DNA of 10,221 nt from TWA4 sp964613155 (GCA_964613155.1 CAZTHP010000089.1:1-10221), one strand, 5' to 3'; shown: positions 1 through 6,894, counted from the first letter of the stretch. Numbers and translations are program-made. Notes: generated by a model from the letters alone, not told the origin.

Positions 1-137
1 AGAAAGCATGCTTCTACCCTATGGTTTCCAACAGCCGTATTCTGGTCGTAAATAAGAGAATCGGCGGAGTAGAAGAAGCTGGTCTGGTTCCTGTTTACAC
101 ATTTGAAGATACATCCAAGCTGACGATCAGCAAATAA
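1..137 (+). CDS. Peptide ABC transporter solute-binding protein, C-terminal end (partial)
   Basis: This is the 3' end of a gene that begins before the window. The first whole codon is at 3 and the TAA stop is at 135-137, giving 44 residues that include FYPMVSNSRILVVNKRI and end in KLTISK. The composition and ending fit the last lobe of a family 5 (OppA/DppA-type) extracellular solute-binding lipoprotein, in which the tail finishes the beta structure of the peptide-binding domain outside the membrane. The call rests mainly on context: the next four genes on the same strand are the permeases and ATPases of a peptide importer, which in Bacillota usually travel with their binding protein. An intrinsic terminator follows about 70 nt after the stop. 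The fragment is too short to tell oligopeptide from dipeptide specificity. Confidence 0.72.
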   Translation, partial: KACFYPMVSNSRILVVNKRIGGVEEAGLVPVYTFEDTSKLTISK

Positions 138-208
138 GATACAAAGATTTGGCTGTGCTGAATGGCTGTATCGTTTGATTGCTTCGGCAAATGAAATGAG
201 TGAGATTC

Positions 209-242
209 GGGGCCTGTTTGAAGAAAACAGGTCCTGTTTTAT
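209..242 (+). terminator. Intrinsic terminator after the binding-protein gene
   Basis: The arms 209-219 and 225-235 pair over 11 positions, with two G-U pairs, around the loop GAAGA. The uninterrupted core is CCTGTTT with AAACAGG. It is followed by GTTTTATTT. The hairpin lies between the binding-protein stop and oppB on the same strand, so it probably lowers transcription of the permease and ATPase genes relative to the binding protein. Its T-rich tail runs straight into the repeat that starts at 243. Confidence 0.75.
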
Positions 243-330
243 TTATGCGAGTAGCGATGAAAATGCTGTGCTTGCACAAGCATTTGAGAAGCACCGCGAT
301 AACTTGAGAAACTCGCAGCGCGTCTTTCTC
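243..330 (+). repeat. 88-nt structured intergenic repeat, copy 1
   Basis: This stretch matches 4455-4542 over all 88 positions with no gaps and nine differences by eye. It folds into a rod of three nested helices: GCGAGT (247-252) with ACTCGC (311-316), GCGATG (254-259) with CACCGC (292-297, one A-C mismatch), and AAATGCT plus GTG (261-270) with CAC and AGCATTT (275-285) around the loop CTTG. A smaller alternative pair, GAGAAA (306-311) with TTTCTC (325-330), competes with the outer helix. The copy begins at the T tail of the preceding terminator and ends about 70 nt before oppB. TTTATGCGAG occurs at both edges (242-251 and 335-344). I do not recognise the repeat as a named family. Confidence 0.8.
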
Positions 331-401
331 ATAGTTTATGCGAGCAAGCACCACAAAGAGTGACTTTCTCGTTGGGAAAGGATGAAAACAAGGAGAACAT
401 T

Positions 402-1355
402 ATGGCAAAGTACATTATTAAGAGAATCCTGACTGCGATCCCGATGGTTTTGATCATTACGATTCTATGTTTTGGGTTGATCAATCTGGCTCCTTATGAT
501 GCCATTGATGCAATGACAACCCCCAATATGCCACCTGAAACAGTGGAATTGATCAAAGTCAAATATGGTTACGATCAGCCAGTTTATGTGCAGTATATCC
601 GTTGGCTGGATGGACTGTTGAATGGAAATTTTGGTTATTCCATTGTCACACATCAAAGTATTTCCGCAGATCTTGCGGTCCGCATCCCCAATACGATCAA
701 ATTGATCCTGCCGGCTTATCTGTTTGCCTATTTGATGGCGATCGTACTGGGACTTTTAGCAGGCTCTCATAAAAATAAATGGGTAGACAAGCTGATCGAT
801 GGCTTATCCGCAGTCGGAATCGCCCTGCCTTCTTTTTGGGTTGCAATGCTGCTGATCTATATTCTGGGATATCGTTTGAATCTGCTTCCGATCGTTGGAA
901 TGCATACGATTGGAAAAGAAGGTTCCTTCGTTGATTTTCTGCAGCATTATATTATGCCGTTTTTGGTTTTATTTTTAAGCTTTTTGCCGGATGGCGTGCG
1001 TTATGTCCGTTCTTCTACGATTACACAATATTCGGAGGACTATGTTATGGTACAGCAGGCATTTGGTGCTTCCAAAACAGAGATCATGTTTAAGCATGTC
1101 TGTAAAAATGTCTTGCTGCCGATCATTACCAAGCTGGGGATGGCGCTTCCGATGCTGGTAACCGGTGCGATTATTACGGAAACTATTTTTGGATGGCCGG
1201 GTGTAGGTCCCTATTTTGTAAAAGCAATTCAGGGAATGGATTATCCGATTGTCATGACGATCCTGGTCTTATCTTCCACATTGGTAATCTTAGGCAATCT
1301 GCTTTCGGATATCTTATACTGTCTGACGGATCCAAGAATTAAAGATTTGGGGTGA
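402..1355 (+). CDS. oppB: Oligopeptide/dipeptide ABC transporter permease, OppB/DppB type
   Basis: This is a 317-residue inner-membrane permease, the usual length for OppB/DppB. With OppC it forms the channel through which peptides delivered by the binding protein are imported. It shows a first membrane segment at about residues 9-30, a long extracytoplasmic stretch, then hydrophobic segments near 100-121, 138-157, 183-199, 240-262 and 282-305. The cytoplasmic EAA-type coupling loop at 212-240 (QQAFGASKTEI...VLLP) docks onto the ATPases. The ending LTDPRIKDLG is typical of the family. The ATG at 402 is chosen because AAGGAG lies at 390-395, 6 nt upstream; a GTG at 360 in the same frame has no such site and would extend the protein into the intergenic region. 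No clear promoter separates it from the upstream terminator. Opp, Dpp and App specificity cannot be told apart here. Confidence 0.93.
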   Translation: MAKYIIKRILTAIPMVLIITILCFGLINLAPYDAIDAMTTPNMPPETVELIKVKYGYDQPVYVQYIRWLDGLLNGNFGYSIVTHQSISADLAVRIPNTIKLILPAYLFAYLMAIVLGLLAGSHKNKWVDKLIDGLSAVGIALPSFWVAMLLIYILGYRLNLLPIVGMHTIGKEGSFVDFLQHYIMPFLVLFLSFLPDGVRYVRSSTITQYSEDYVMVQQAFGASKTEIMFKHVCKNVLLPIITKLGMALPMLVTGAIITETIFGWPGVGPYFVKAIQGMDYPIVMTILVLSSTLVILGNLLSDILYCLTDPRIKDLG

Positions 1356-1358
1356 TCG

Positions 1359-2234
1359 ATGATGAATAAAAAAAGAAATGATCAAAAAAGACGGATTGAA
1401 AATGTATACAGTGCGTTAAAGCATGATAAACTGGCAATTGCATCCCTTATTTTTTTGGCGTTTATCATTATTTTATGTGTTACAGCGCCGCTTTTACCGT
1501 TAGATCCCAATGCGACTGATGTGCAGAACATGCTGAAACCGCCCTCTTTAGAGCATCCATTTGGAACTGATGAGATTGGACGGGATTATCTGGCGCGCGT
1601 TATTTATGGAGGCCGCGTTTCGCTATTAGTAGGATTTCTGGCGATGATCACCTGTGTTTGTGTAGGAGTTGTAGTGGGAACGATCGCTGGATATTGCGGT
1701 GGCTTAGTTGACAGCATTTTGATGCGTATCGTTGATGTAATGTCTTCGATTCCGTGGATGGTTCTGGTAACGGTAATCAGCTTGTTTTTAAAACGTGGTT
1801 TGAAATCCATTATCATTGTAATTGGGTTCTTTACCTGGATGGAAATTGCCCGTTTGGTGCGGGCAGAAACGCTTTCTTTGAAAGAACGGGAATATGTGAT
1901 GTATGCGAAATTTGCCGGAGTACCGGGTTATCAGATTATTCTAAAGCATATTATTCCGGCAGTTCTGCCGACGATTATTATTTCTGCTTCTACTGGAATT
2001 GCCAATGCGATTATGACCGAATCCTCCTTGAGTTTTTTAGGACTGGGTATTCAGCAGCCGATGGCTTCCTGGGGAAGTTTGCTGCAAAATGCACAGGGCA
2101 ATATGCAGAATGCCATTTACATGGCGATTTTACCGGGTCTTTTGATCGTGTTAACGATCTTTGCATTTAACAAATTGGGAAATCTGCTCCGTATTTTTGT
2201 AGAGCCCAGAGTCATGTCTGGTGAAAAGGCTTAA
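1359..2234 (+). CDS. oppC: Oligopeptide/dipeptide ABC transporter permease, OppC/DppC type
   Basis: This is the second permease subunit of the peptide importer, 291 residues. It has a basic cytoplasmic N-terminus, a first membrane segment at about 26-46, the family hallmark HPFGTDEIGRDYLARVIYGG around 66-85, further segments near 88-112, 126-145, 149-165, 203-221 and 252-270, and an EAA loop at 178-204 (EYVMYAKFAGVPG...IIPAVLP). LSFLGLGIQQPMASWG at 224-239 is characteristic of the OppC/DppC group. It starts 3 nt after the oppB stop. There are two adjacent ATG codons. GGGGTGA at 1349-1355, overlapping the oppB stop, sits 6 nt before the second ATG (1362), so translation may begin there, one residue shorter. 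Translational coupling to oppB is likely. Confidence 0.94.
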   Translation: MMNKKRNDQKRRIENVYSALKHDKLAIASLIFLAFIIILCVTAPLLPLDPNATDVQNMLKPPSLEHPFGTDEIGRDYLARVIYGGRVSLLVGFLAMITCVCVGVVVGTIAGYCGGLVDSILMRIVDVMSSIPWMVLVTVISLFLKRGLKSIIIVIGFFTWMEIARLVRAETLSLKEREYVMYAKFAGVPGYQIILKHIIPAVLPTIIISASTGIANAIMTESSLSFLGLGIQQPMASWGSLLQNAQGNMQNAIYMAILPGLLIVLTIFAFNKLGNLLRIFVEPRVMSGEKA

Positions 2235-2249
2235 AAGGGAGGTTTCGAT

Positions 2250-3311
2250 ATGGATGAAAAAATGAATATGCAGACGGAGAAACGTCTGTTAACGGTAGAA
2301 AATCTAAAGACCACCTTCCAGATTCATAAGACAGCGGTTTCTGCTGTGCGCGGAGCCAGTATTCATGTAGAAGATGGAGATATCCTTGCGGTGGTAGGAG
2401 AATCGGGAAGTGGAAAAAGTGTGCTGATGAAGTCCATTATGGGACTTTTACCGGAAAATGCCGAGACAACCGCGGATCAGCTGATTTATATGGGAAAAGA
2501 TCTGCAGGCGCTTTCGTATGAAGAACGACGTAAGATGCGCGGGCAGGAATTTGCCATGATCTTTCAAGATCCGATGACCGCATTGAATCCGCTGAAAAAA
2601 ATCGGCACCCATTTAACCGAAGTTTTGATGCGTCACCGTGGTTTGAGTAAAAAAGAGGCAAAACTGGAAGCAGCTGCGGCACTGAGAAAAGTAGGAATTC
2701 CTTCACCGGAGAGTCGGATGAATCAGTATCCGCATGAATTTTCCGGTGGTATGCGTCAGCGTGTTTTGATTGCGATGGCGTTGTGCTGCAAACCGAAGCT
2801 GCTGATCGCAGATGAACCTACGACGGCGTTGGATGTTACCATTCAGGCGCAGATTTTGGAGCTGTTAAAGCAGCTGCGGGACGAGGAAGGGATGAGCATC
2901 GTTCTGATTACGCACGATCTTGGAGTAGTAGCAAGTCTCAGCAATCGGATTTCTGTTATGTATGGCGGTCTGATCATGGAAGAAGGCTTAACGGATGAAA
3001 TTTTTTATACACCAAGACATCCTTATACCAAGGCACTGCTTCATGCGATTCCGCAGCCGGTAAGCGGCAGCCGGGAACGCTTAGAGGCGATTCCGGGGAT
3101 GGCACCGTCTTTGATCGATCCACCTGCCGGATGTCCGTTTGCAGAGCGCTGTAAATATGCCTGCGATGTCTGTTGGGAAACGCTTCCTGCTTATCGGCAG
3201 TATACGCCGACGCAGCGTGCGATGTGTCTCTTTACCAGCGAAGAATTAGCGCAAAAAGATCAGGAAACCAAGCAAAAATCCGCTGCAGGCGGTCTGGAAA
3301 AGGGGAGATGA
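2250..3311 (+). CDS. oppD: Peptide ABC transporter ATP-binding protein, OppD/DppD type
   Basis: This is one of the two cytoplasmic ATPases driving peptide import, 353 residues. Walker A GESGSGKS is at 50-57, the Q-loop FQDPMTALNP at 105-114, the ABC signature FSGGMRQR at 164-171, Walker B LLIADEP at 184-190 with catalytic Glu189, and the H-loop His at 222. The C-terminal oligopeptide-transporter extension starts near RHPYTKALL and carries Cys295, 301, 305, 308 and 326, the pattern linked to an iron-sulfur cluster in some OppD proteins. All ATPase motifs are intact. AAGGGAGG at 2235-2242, just after the oppC stop, gives a strong RBS 7 nt before the ATG. The last 25 residues are polar and lysine-rich, and look like a loose tail. 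Confidence 0.95.
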   Translation: MDEKMNMQTEKRLLTVENLKTTFQIHKTAVSAVRGASIHVEDGDILAVVGESGSGKSVLMKSIMGLLPENAETTADQLIYMGKDLQALSYEERRKMRGQEFAMIFQDPMTALNPLKKIGTHLTEVLMRHRGLSKKEAKLEAAAALRKVGIPSPESRMNQYPHEFSGGMRQRVLIAMALCCKPKLLIADEPTTALDVTIQAQILELLKQLRDEEGMSIVLITHDLGVVASLSNRISVMYGGLIMEEGLTDEIFYTPRHPYTKALLHAIPQPVSGSRERLEAIPGMAPSLIDPPAGCPFAERCKYACDVCWETLPAYRQYTPTQRAMCLFTSEELAQKDQETKQKSAAGGLEKGR

Positions 3312-3314
3312 CAA

Positions 3315-4307
3315 ATGGAAGATACAAAGAAACAAGAAACGATTTTGCTGGAAACCAAAGATCTTCAGAAGCATTTCCTGGTAAAGGATTTCTTTGGGCG
3401 TAAGCGTCATGCGGTCAAAGCAGTTGATGGGATCAGCTTTCAGATTCATAAAGGGGAAACATTTGGCTTAGTAGGAGAATCGGGCTGCGGAAAATCGACG
3501 CTGGGGCGAACCTTGATCCGCATGTACGAGCCGACCGGTGGACAGATCTTTTTCGATGGAGAAGAGATTACGAATCGAAAAGGAGCACAGCTTTTGCCAT
3601 ATCATAAGCGGATGCAGATTATTTTCCAGGATCCCTATTCCGCCTTAGATCCCCATCATAATGTGAGAGAAATCATTTACGAGCCAATGTCTTTGTATCA
3701 AAATGCAAAGGAGTCAAAGGCAGATATTGACGAACAGATTGTGGGATTATTGGAAAAAGTAGGGATGAAAGCCGATGATATGTATAAGTATGCGTATGAA
3801 TTTTCAGGCGGACAGCGTCAGCGTATCGGAATCGCACGAGCGCTGGCCGTTAAACCGGAATTTTTATTATGCGATGAACCTATCTCGGCATTAGACGTTT
3901 CCATTCAGGCGCAGGTTGTCAATATGCTGGAAGATCTGCAGCAGGAGCTGGGATTAACCTATCTTTTTGTCGCACATGATCTGTCGATGGTACGTCATAT
4001 TTCCACGCGGATTGGTGTCATGTACTTGGGAAAAATTGTAGAAATTGCAGAAAGTGATGAACTTTATGAAAATCCGCTTCACCCGTATACCGAAGCACTT
4101 TTATCGGCAATTCCGGTAGCGGATCCTCAAACTGCGCGCGCCTCAAAGCGTAAAATTATCGAAGGGGATCTGCCGAGCCCGATGAATGTACCAGGGGGAT
4201 GCCGCTTCCATACGCGCTGTCCTTATGCGAAACCGGAATGCAGCCAGATGGAGCCGCAGCTGAAAGAAACAGCACCGGGACATTTTACGGCATGTCATTT
4301 GCGCTGA
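3315..4307 (+). CDS. oppF: Peptide ABC transporter ATP-binding protein, OppF/DppF type
   Basis: This is the partner ATPase of OppD, 330 residues. Walker A GESGCGKS is at 54-61, the Q-loop FQDPYSALDP at 104-113, the signature FSGGQRQR at 163-170, Walker B FLLCDEP at 183-189 with Glu188, and the H-loop His221. The C-terminal extension has HPYTEALLSAIP and the Cys pattern 296, 302, 309 and 327. PYSALDP after the Q-loop and the loop with Cys in Walker A are typical of OppF/DppF rather than OppD. It begins 3 nt after the oppD stop. GGGGAG in the last oppD codons, overlapping the stop region, serves as RBS, so the two ATPases should be made together. It is the last gene of the transporter block and is followed by a structured 3' region and a terminator. 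Confidence 0.95.
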   Translation: MEDTKKQETILLETKDLQKHFLVKDFFGRKRHAVKAVDGISFQIHKGETFGLVGESGCGKSTLGRTLIRMYEPTGGQIFFDGEEITNRKGAQLLPYHKRMQIIFQDPYSALDPHHNVREIIYEPMSLYQNAKESKADIDEQIVGLLEKVGMKADDMYKYAYEFSGGQRQRIGIARALAVKPEFLLCDEPISALDVSIQAQVVNMLEDLQQELGLTYLFVAHDLSMVRHISTRIGVMYLGKIVEIAESDELYENPLHPYTEALLSAIPVADPQTARASKRKIIEGDLPSPMNVPGGCRFHTRCPYAKPECSQMEPQLKETAPGHFTACHLR

Positions 4308-4313
4308 TTTATT

Positions 4314-4375
4314 GCAGATAACGACTGAGAATAAACCTGGAAACCAGGTGGTAGTTTGTAGGCTGGTGTATCTGC
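4314..4375 (+). other. Hairpin-rich 3' UTR segment after oppF
   Basis: GCAGATA (4314-4320) can pair with TATCTGC (4369-4375), closing a domain that contains the tight hairpin ACCTGG-AAA-CCAGGT (4335-4349). It begins 7 nt after the oppF stop and lies upstream of the main terminator. It may protect the 3' end of the opp messenger or be a folded regulatory element. No known riboswitch class is recognisable. Confidence 0.4.
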
Positions 4376-4404
4376 TTCCGAAAAGGAAAAGAGATTTTTA
4401 AGCA

Positions 4405-4456
4405 AGCATTTTTAGAAACGCATCGTGGACACGATCGTTCTGGAAATGCTTTTTTT
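4405..4456 (+). terminator. Large intrinsic terminator of the oppBCDF block
   Basis: AGCATTT (4405-4411) pairs with AAATGCT (4444-4450). Inside, AGAA..CG pairs with CGTTCT and ATCGT with ACGAT, with small bulges and the loop GGAC. A run of seven T (4450-4456) follows directly. This is a convincing rho-independent terminator on the plus strand. Its T run merges with the first bases of repeat copy 2. Confidence 0.85.
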
Positions 4457-4542
4457 ACGCGAGTAGCGATGAAAATGTTGTGCTTGTACAAGCATTTAAG
4501 GAGCATCGCGATCACTTGAGAAACTCGCAGCGCATGTTTCTC
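4455..4542 (+). repeat. 88-nt structured intergenic repeat, copy 2
   Basis: This is collinear with copy 1 (243-330), offset by exactly 4212 nt. The same three nested helices form: GCGAGT (4459-4464) with ACTCGC (4523-4528), GCGATG (4466-4471) with CATCGC (4504-4509, now fully paired), and AAATGTT plus GTG (4473-4482) with TAC and AGCATTT (4487-4497). Two C-to-T changes in the apical helix turn C-G pairs into U-G pairs on the plus-strand RNA, and one repairs the mismatch of copy 1. GAGAAAC (4518-4524) and GTTTCTC (4536-4542) form a fuller alternative helix than in copy 1. The rest of this spacer, 4543-4701, is very AT-rich; I see nothing firm in it beyond a small AGGGA-GAAAA-TCCCT hairpin. Confidence 0.8.
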
Positions 4543-4701
4543 CTAGCTCCTATATAGACTAATAACAAGAAGAAAAACCGAAAAATGGCGCAAAACAGGG
4601 AGAAAATCCCTTGAAAAAATGGTGTATTCCAACATTTCTGATGAGAAAAGCAGGATTTTGCAAATAGTTTGAAAAAAACATAGCAAATTTTCATAAATAA
4701 C

Positions 4702-4730
4702 TTGAATTATTCAGAAAATTTTAGTAGAAT
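4702..4730 (+). promoter_or_regulatory. Sigma-A-type promoter of the EF-G-like gene
   Basis: TTGAAT (4702-4707) and TAGAAT (4725-4730) are separated by 17 nt, a good housekeeping promoter. Transcription would start near 4737, leaving a leader of about 80 nt before the ATG at 4816. The sequence upstream is very A/T-rich, which could act as an UP element. Confidence 0.65.
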
Positions 4731-4815
4731 ATACCTATCCGAATTATTCGAAAAATACACCAGATTAGTATATGTTTCGAGAAATTCAAATCTAGTGCGT
4801 ATTGGAGGTAATAGA

Positions 4816-6894
4816 ATGAACGTTTATGAAACTCAGAATCTTCGTAACGTTGTAGTATTGGGACACGGTGGCGCTGGTAAGACAACCATGGTTGAAGCGA
4901 TGGCATATGTAGCCGGTGTTACTGCAAGAATGGGTAAAGTGACCGATGGTAATACCATCAGCGATTTCGATAAAGAAGAAATAAAACGCCAGTTTTCCAT
5001 CGCAGCAAGTGTTGTTCCGATCGAATGGGAAGGTGTCAAGATGAACCTTCTGGATACTCCTGGCTATTTTGATTTTGTAGGTGAAGTAGAAGAAGCCGTC
5101 AGCGCAGCAGATGCAGCGATCATCGTAGTGAACGGAAAATCCGGTGTGGAAGTAGGTACACAGAAAGCATGGGATATTTGCGAAAAGCATAACCTTCCTC
5201 GTTTATTCTTTGTAACCGGTATGGATGATGATCAGGCCAGCTTTAAGAATGTAGTATTACAGCTGAATGAAAAGTTTGGTCGTAAAGTAGCTCCTTTCTA
5301 CGTACCGATGCGTGAGAATGAAAAATTTGTTGGTTTCGTCAATCTGGTTAAGATGAAAGGACGTCGTTTCATCGGAGATACCAGTGAATTTGAAGAATGT
5401 GATATTCCGGATTATCTGGAACATCATGTATCAGTCAGCCGTGATTCCTTGCTGGAAGCTGTTGCAGAGACCAGTGAAGAATTAATGGAACGTTATTTCG
5501 AAGGCGATGAATTTACGTATGAAGAAATTCAGGATGCCTTAAAGACCAATGTAGAAGATGGTGCGATCGTACCGGTTCTGATGGGTTCCGGCAGCAATGC
5601 ACAGGGTATTAAGATGCTGCTTTATGTAATCCGTAAATACCTGCCTTCACCGGTTGATAAATTTGTTTATGGTAATGATATGGAAACCGGCGAAATGGTT
5701 CCGGTTACATATGACAGCAGCAAACATATGAGTGCCCGCGTATTTAAGACGCTGGTAGATCCGTTTATCGGTAAGTATTCCCTGTTTAAGGTTGTAACGG
5801 GTACTTTGAAAGCGGATAACGCAATTTATAATATTAATCAAGAAAAAGAAGAAAAGATTTCCCGTTTGTATGTTCTGCGCGGTAAAGAAGCGATTGAAGT
5901 TTCAGAACTCTGTGCTGGTGATATCGGTGCAGTTGCCAAAACTTCCTTAGCAACCGGTGATACATTTGCACAGAAAGGTGCACGGGTTGTATATACAAAG
6001 TTAGAACTTTCTCAGCCGTATACGTTTATGCGTTACAAAGCGGTAAAGAAGGGTGACGATGACAAGGTTGCCTCTGCTCTGGCCAAATTAATGGATGAAG
6101 ATAAGACCTTAAAAGCTGTAAATGATGCAGAAAACAGACAGACACTGCTTTATGGTATCGGCGAACAGCAGATTGAAGTAGCTGTCAGCAAGATGGCAGA
6201 GCGTTATAAAGTAGAAGTAGAACTGACACGCCCGAAAGTAGCGTTCCGTGAAACAATCCTCAAGAAAGCAACCGTAACAGGAACTCATAAAAAACAGTCC
6301 GGCGGTCATGGACAGTATGGTGTTGTTGTGATGGATTTTGAGCCTTTGGGCGACATGGAAAAAACTTACGAATTTGCAGAAAAAGTCGTAGGCGGTGCTG
6401 TGCCGAAGAACTTCTTCCCGGCTGTTGAGAAAGGTCTCCAGGAATCTGTTTTGAAAGGACCGTTAGCCGGTTATCCCGTTGTAGGTGTGAAAGCAACTCT
6501 GACCGATGGTAAATATCATCCGGTAGATTCTTCTGAAATGGCATTTAAGACAGCAACCATTCTGGCATTCAAAGAAGGCTTCATGAAAGCAACGCCGGTT
6601 CTGCTTGAGCCGATCGTAACGTTATCGGTTACAGTTCCGAACAGCTATGCTGGTGATATTATGGGCGATATGAACAAGAGACGCGGTCGTGTACTGGGTA
6701 TGGATCATGTCGGTGCTGGTCAGCAGGTGATTACAGCAGAAGTACCTTTATCTGAATTGTATGGTTATAACACAGACCTGCGTTCGATGACAGGTGGTAT
6801 CGGTGAATATCGTTATGAATTTGCACGTTACGAACAAGCTCCCGCAGATGTTCAGAAACGTGAGATTGAAGCACGTGCAAAGGATGCAGAATAA
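4816..6894 (+). CDS. Elongation factor G-like translational GTPase (EF-G-2-like branch)
   Basis: This is a 692-residue protein with full EF-G architecture: the G domain to about 280, domain II (about 305-395), domain III (about 405-470), domain IV (about 475-595, with KKQSGGHGQYGVVVMDFEP) and domain V (about 596-675, with GDMNKRRGRVLGM and YGYNTDLRSMTGG). Such proteins bind the ribosomal A-site region, and canonical EF-G drives translocation. The GTPase motifs are not canonical. The P-loop is GHGGAGKTT (16-24) instead of AHIDAGKTT, switch I has Ser61 where Thr is usual, switch II is DTPGY (Tyr84 instead of the catalytic His), and G4 is TGMD (134-137) instead of NKMD. This resembles Thermus EF-G-2 more than FusA. 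The ATG at 4816 is preceded by GGAGG at 4804-4808 with 7 nt spacing; an upstream in-frame extension to 4702 would overlap the promoter. Heavy use of GGT and CGT codons suggests high expression. It is not a TetM-type protein by its G-domain motifs. Confidence 0.9.
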   Translation: MNVYETQNLRNVVVLGHGGAGKTTMVEAMAYVAGVTARMGKVTDGNTISDFDKEEIKRQFSIAASVVPIEWEGVKMNLLDTPGYFDFVGEVEEAVSAADAAIIVVNGKSGVEVGTQKAWDICEKHNLPRLFFVTGMDDDQASFKNVVLQLNEKFGRKVAPFYVPMRENEKFVGFVNLVKMKGRRFIGDTSEFEECDIPDYLEHHVSVSRDSLLEAVAETSEELMERYFEGDEFTYEEIQDALKTNVEDGAIVPVLMGSGSNAQGIKMLLYVIRKYLPSPVDKFVYGNDMETGEMVPVTYDSSKHMSARVFKTLVDPFIGKYSLFKVVTGTLKADNAIYNINQEKEEKISRLYVLRGKEAIEVSELCAGDIGAVAKTSLATGDTFAQKGARVVYTKLELSQPYTFMRYKAVKKGDDDKVASALAKLMDEDKTLKAVNDAENRQTLLYGIGEQQIEVAVSKMAERYKVEVELTRPKVAFRETILKKATVTGTHKKQSGGHGQYGVVVMDFEPLGDMEKTYEFAEKVVGGAVPKNFFPAVEKGLQESVLKGPLAGYPVVGVKATLTDGKYHPVDSSEMAFKTATILAFKEGFMKATPVLLEPIVTLSVTVPNSYAGDIMGDMNKRRGRVLGMDHVGAGQQVITAEVPLSELYGYNTDLRSMTGGIGEYRYEFARYEQAPADVQKREIEARAKDAE

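Noticed and set aside
127..354. Minus-strand frames at 127-354 and 4309-4515 sharing a peptide like LLKCL-KH-IFIATR
   Set aside because: The shared peptide is the back-translation of the 88-nt repeat; both frames cross plus-strand terminators and lack an RBS.
175..363. Plus-strand 62-codon frame over repeat copy 1
   Set aside because: It starts in a terminator region without an RBS, ends just before oppB, and its counterpart in copy 2 has no start codon.
360..401. Upstream GTG start for oppB at 360
   Set aside because: No Shine-Dalgarno site precedes it, while ATG 402 has AAGGAG at 6 nt and gives the usual OppB N-terminus.
4314..4456. T-box or other known riboswitch upstream of the EF-G-like gene
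   Set aside because: No T-box sequence or recognised aptamer core is present, and the segment ends in the opp terminator more than 200 nt before the next promoter.
4702..4815. In-frame N-terminal extension of the EF-G-like protein
   Set aside because: It overlaps the -35 and -10 boxes and does not resemble EF-G; ATG 4816 has GGAGG at 7 nt.
4816..6894. Tetracycline-resistance ribosomal protection protein (TetM/TetO type)
   Set aside because: The P-loop GHGGAGKTT, DTPGY and domain IV features fit the EF-G-2-like branch instead.
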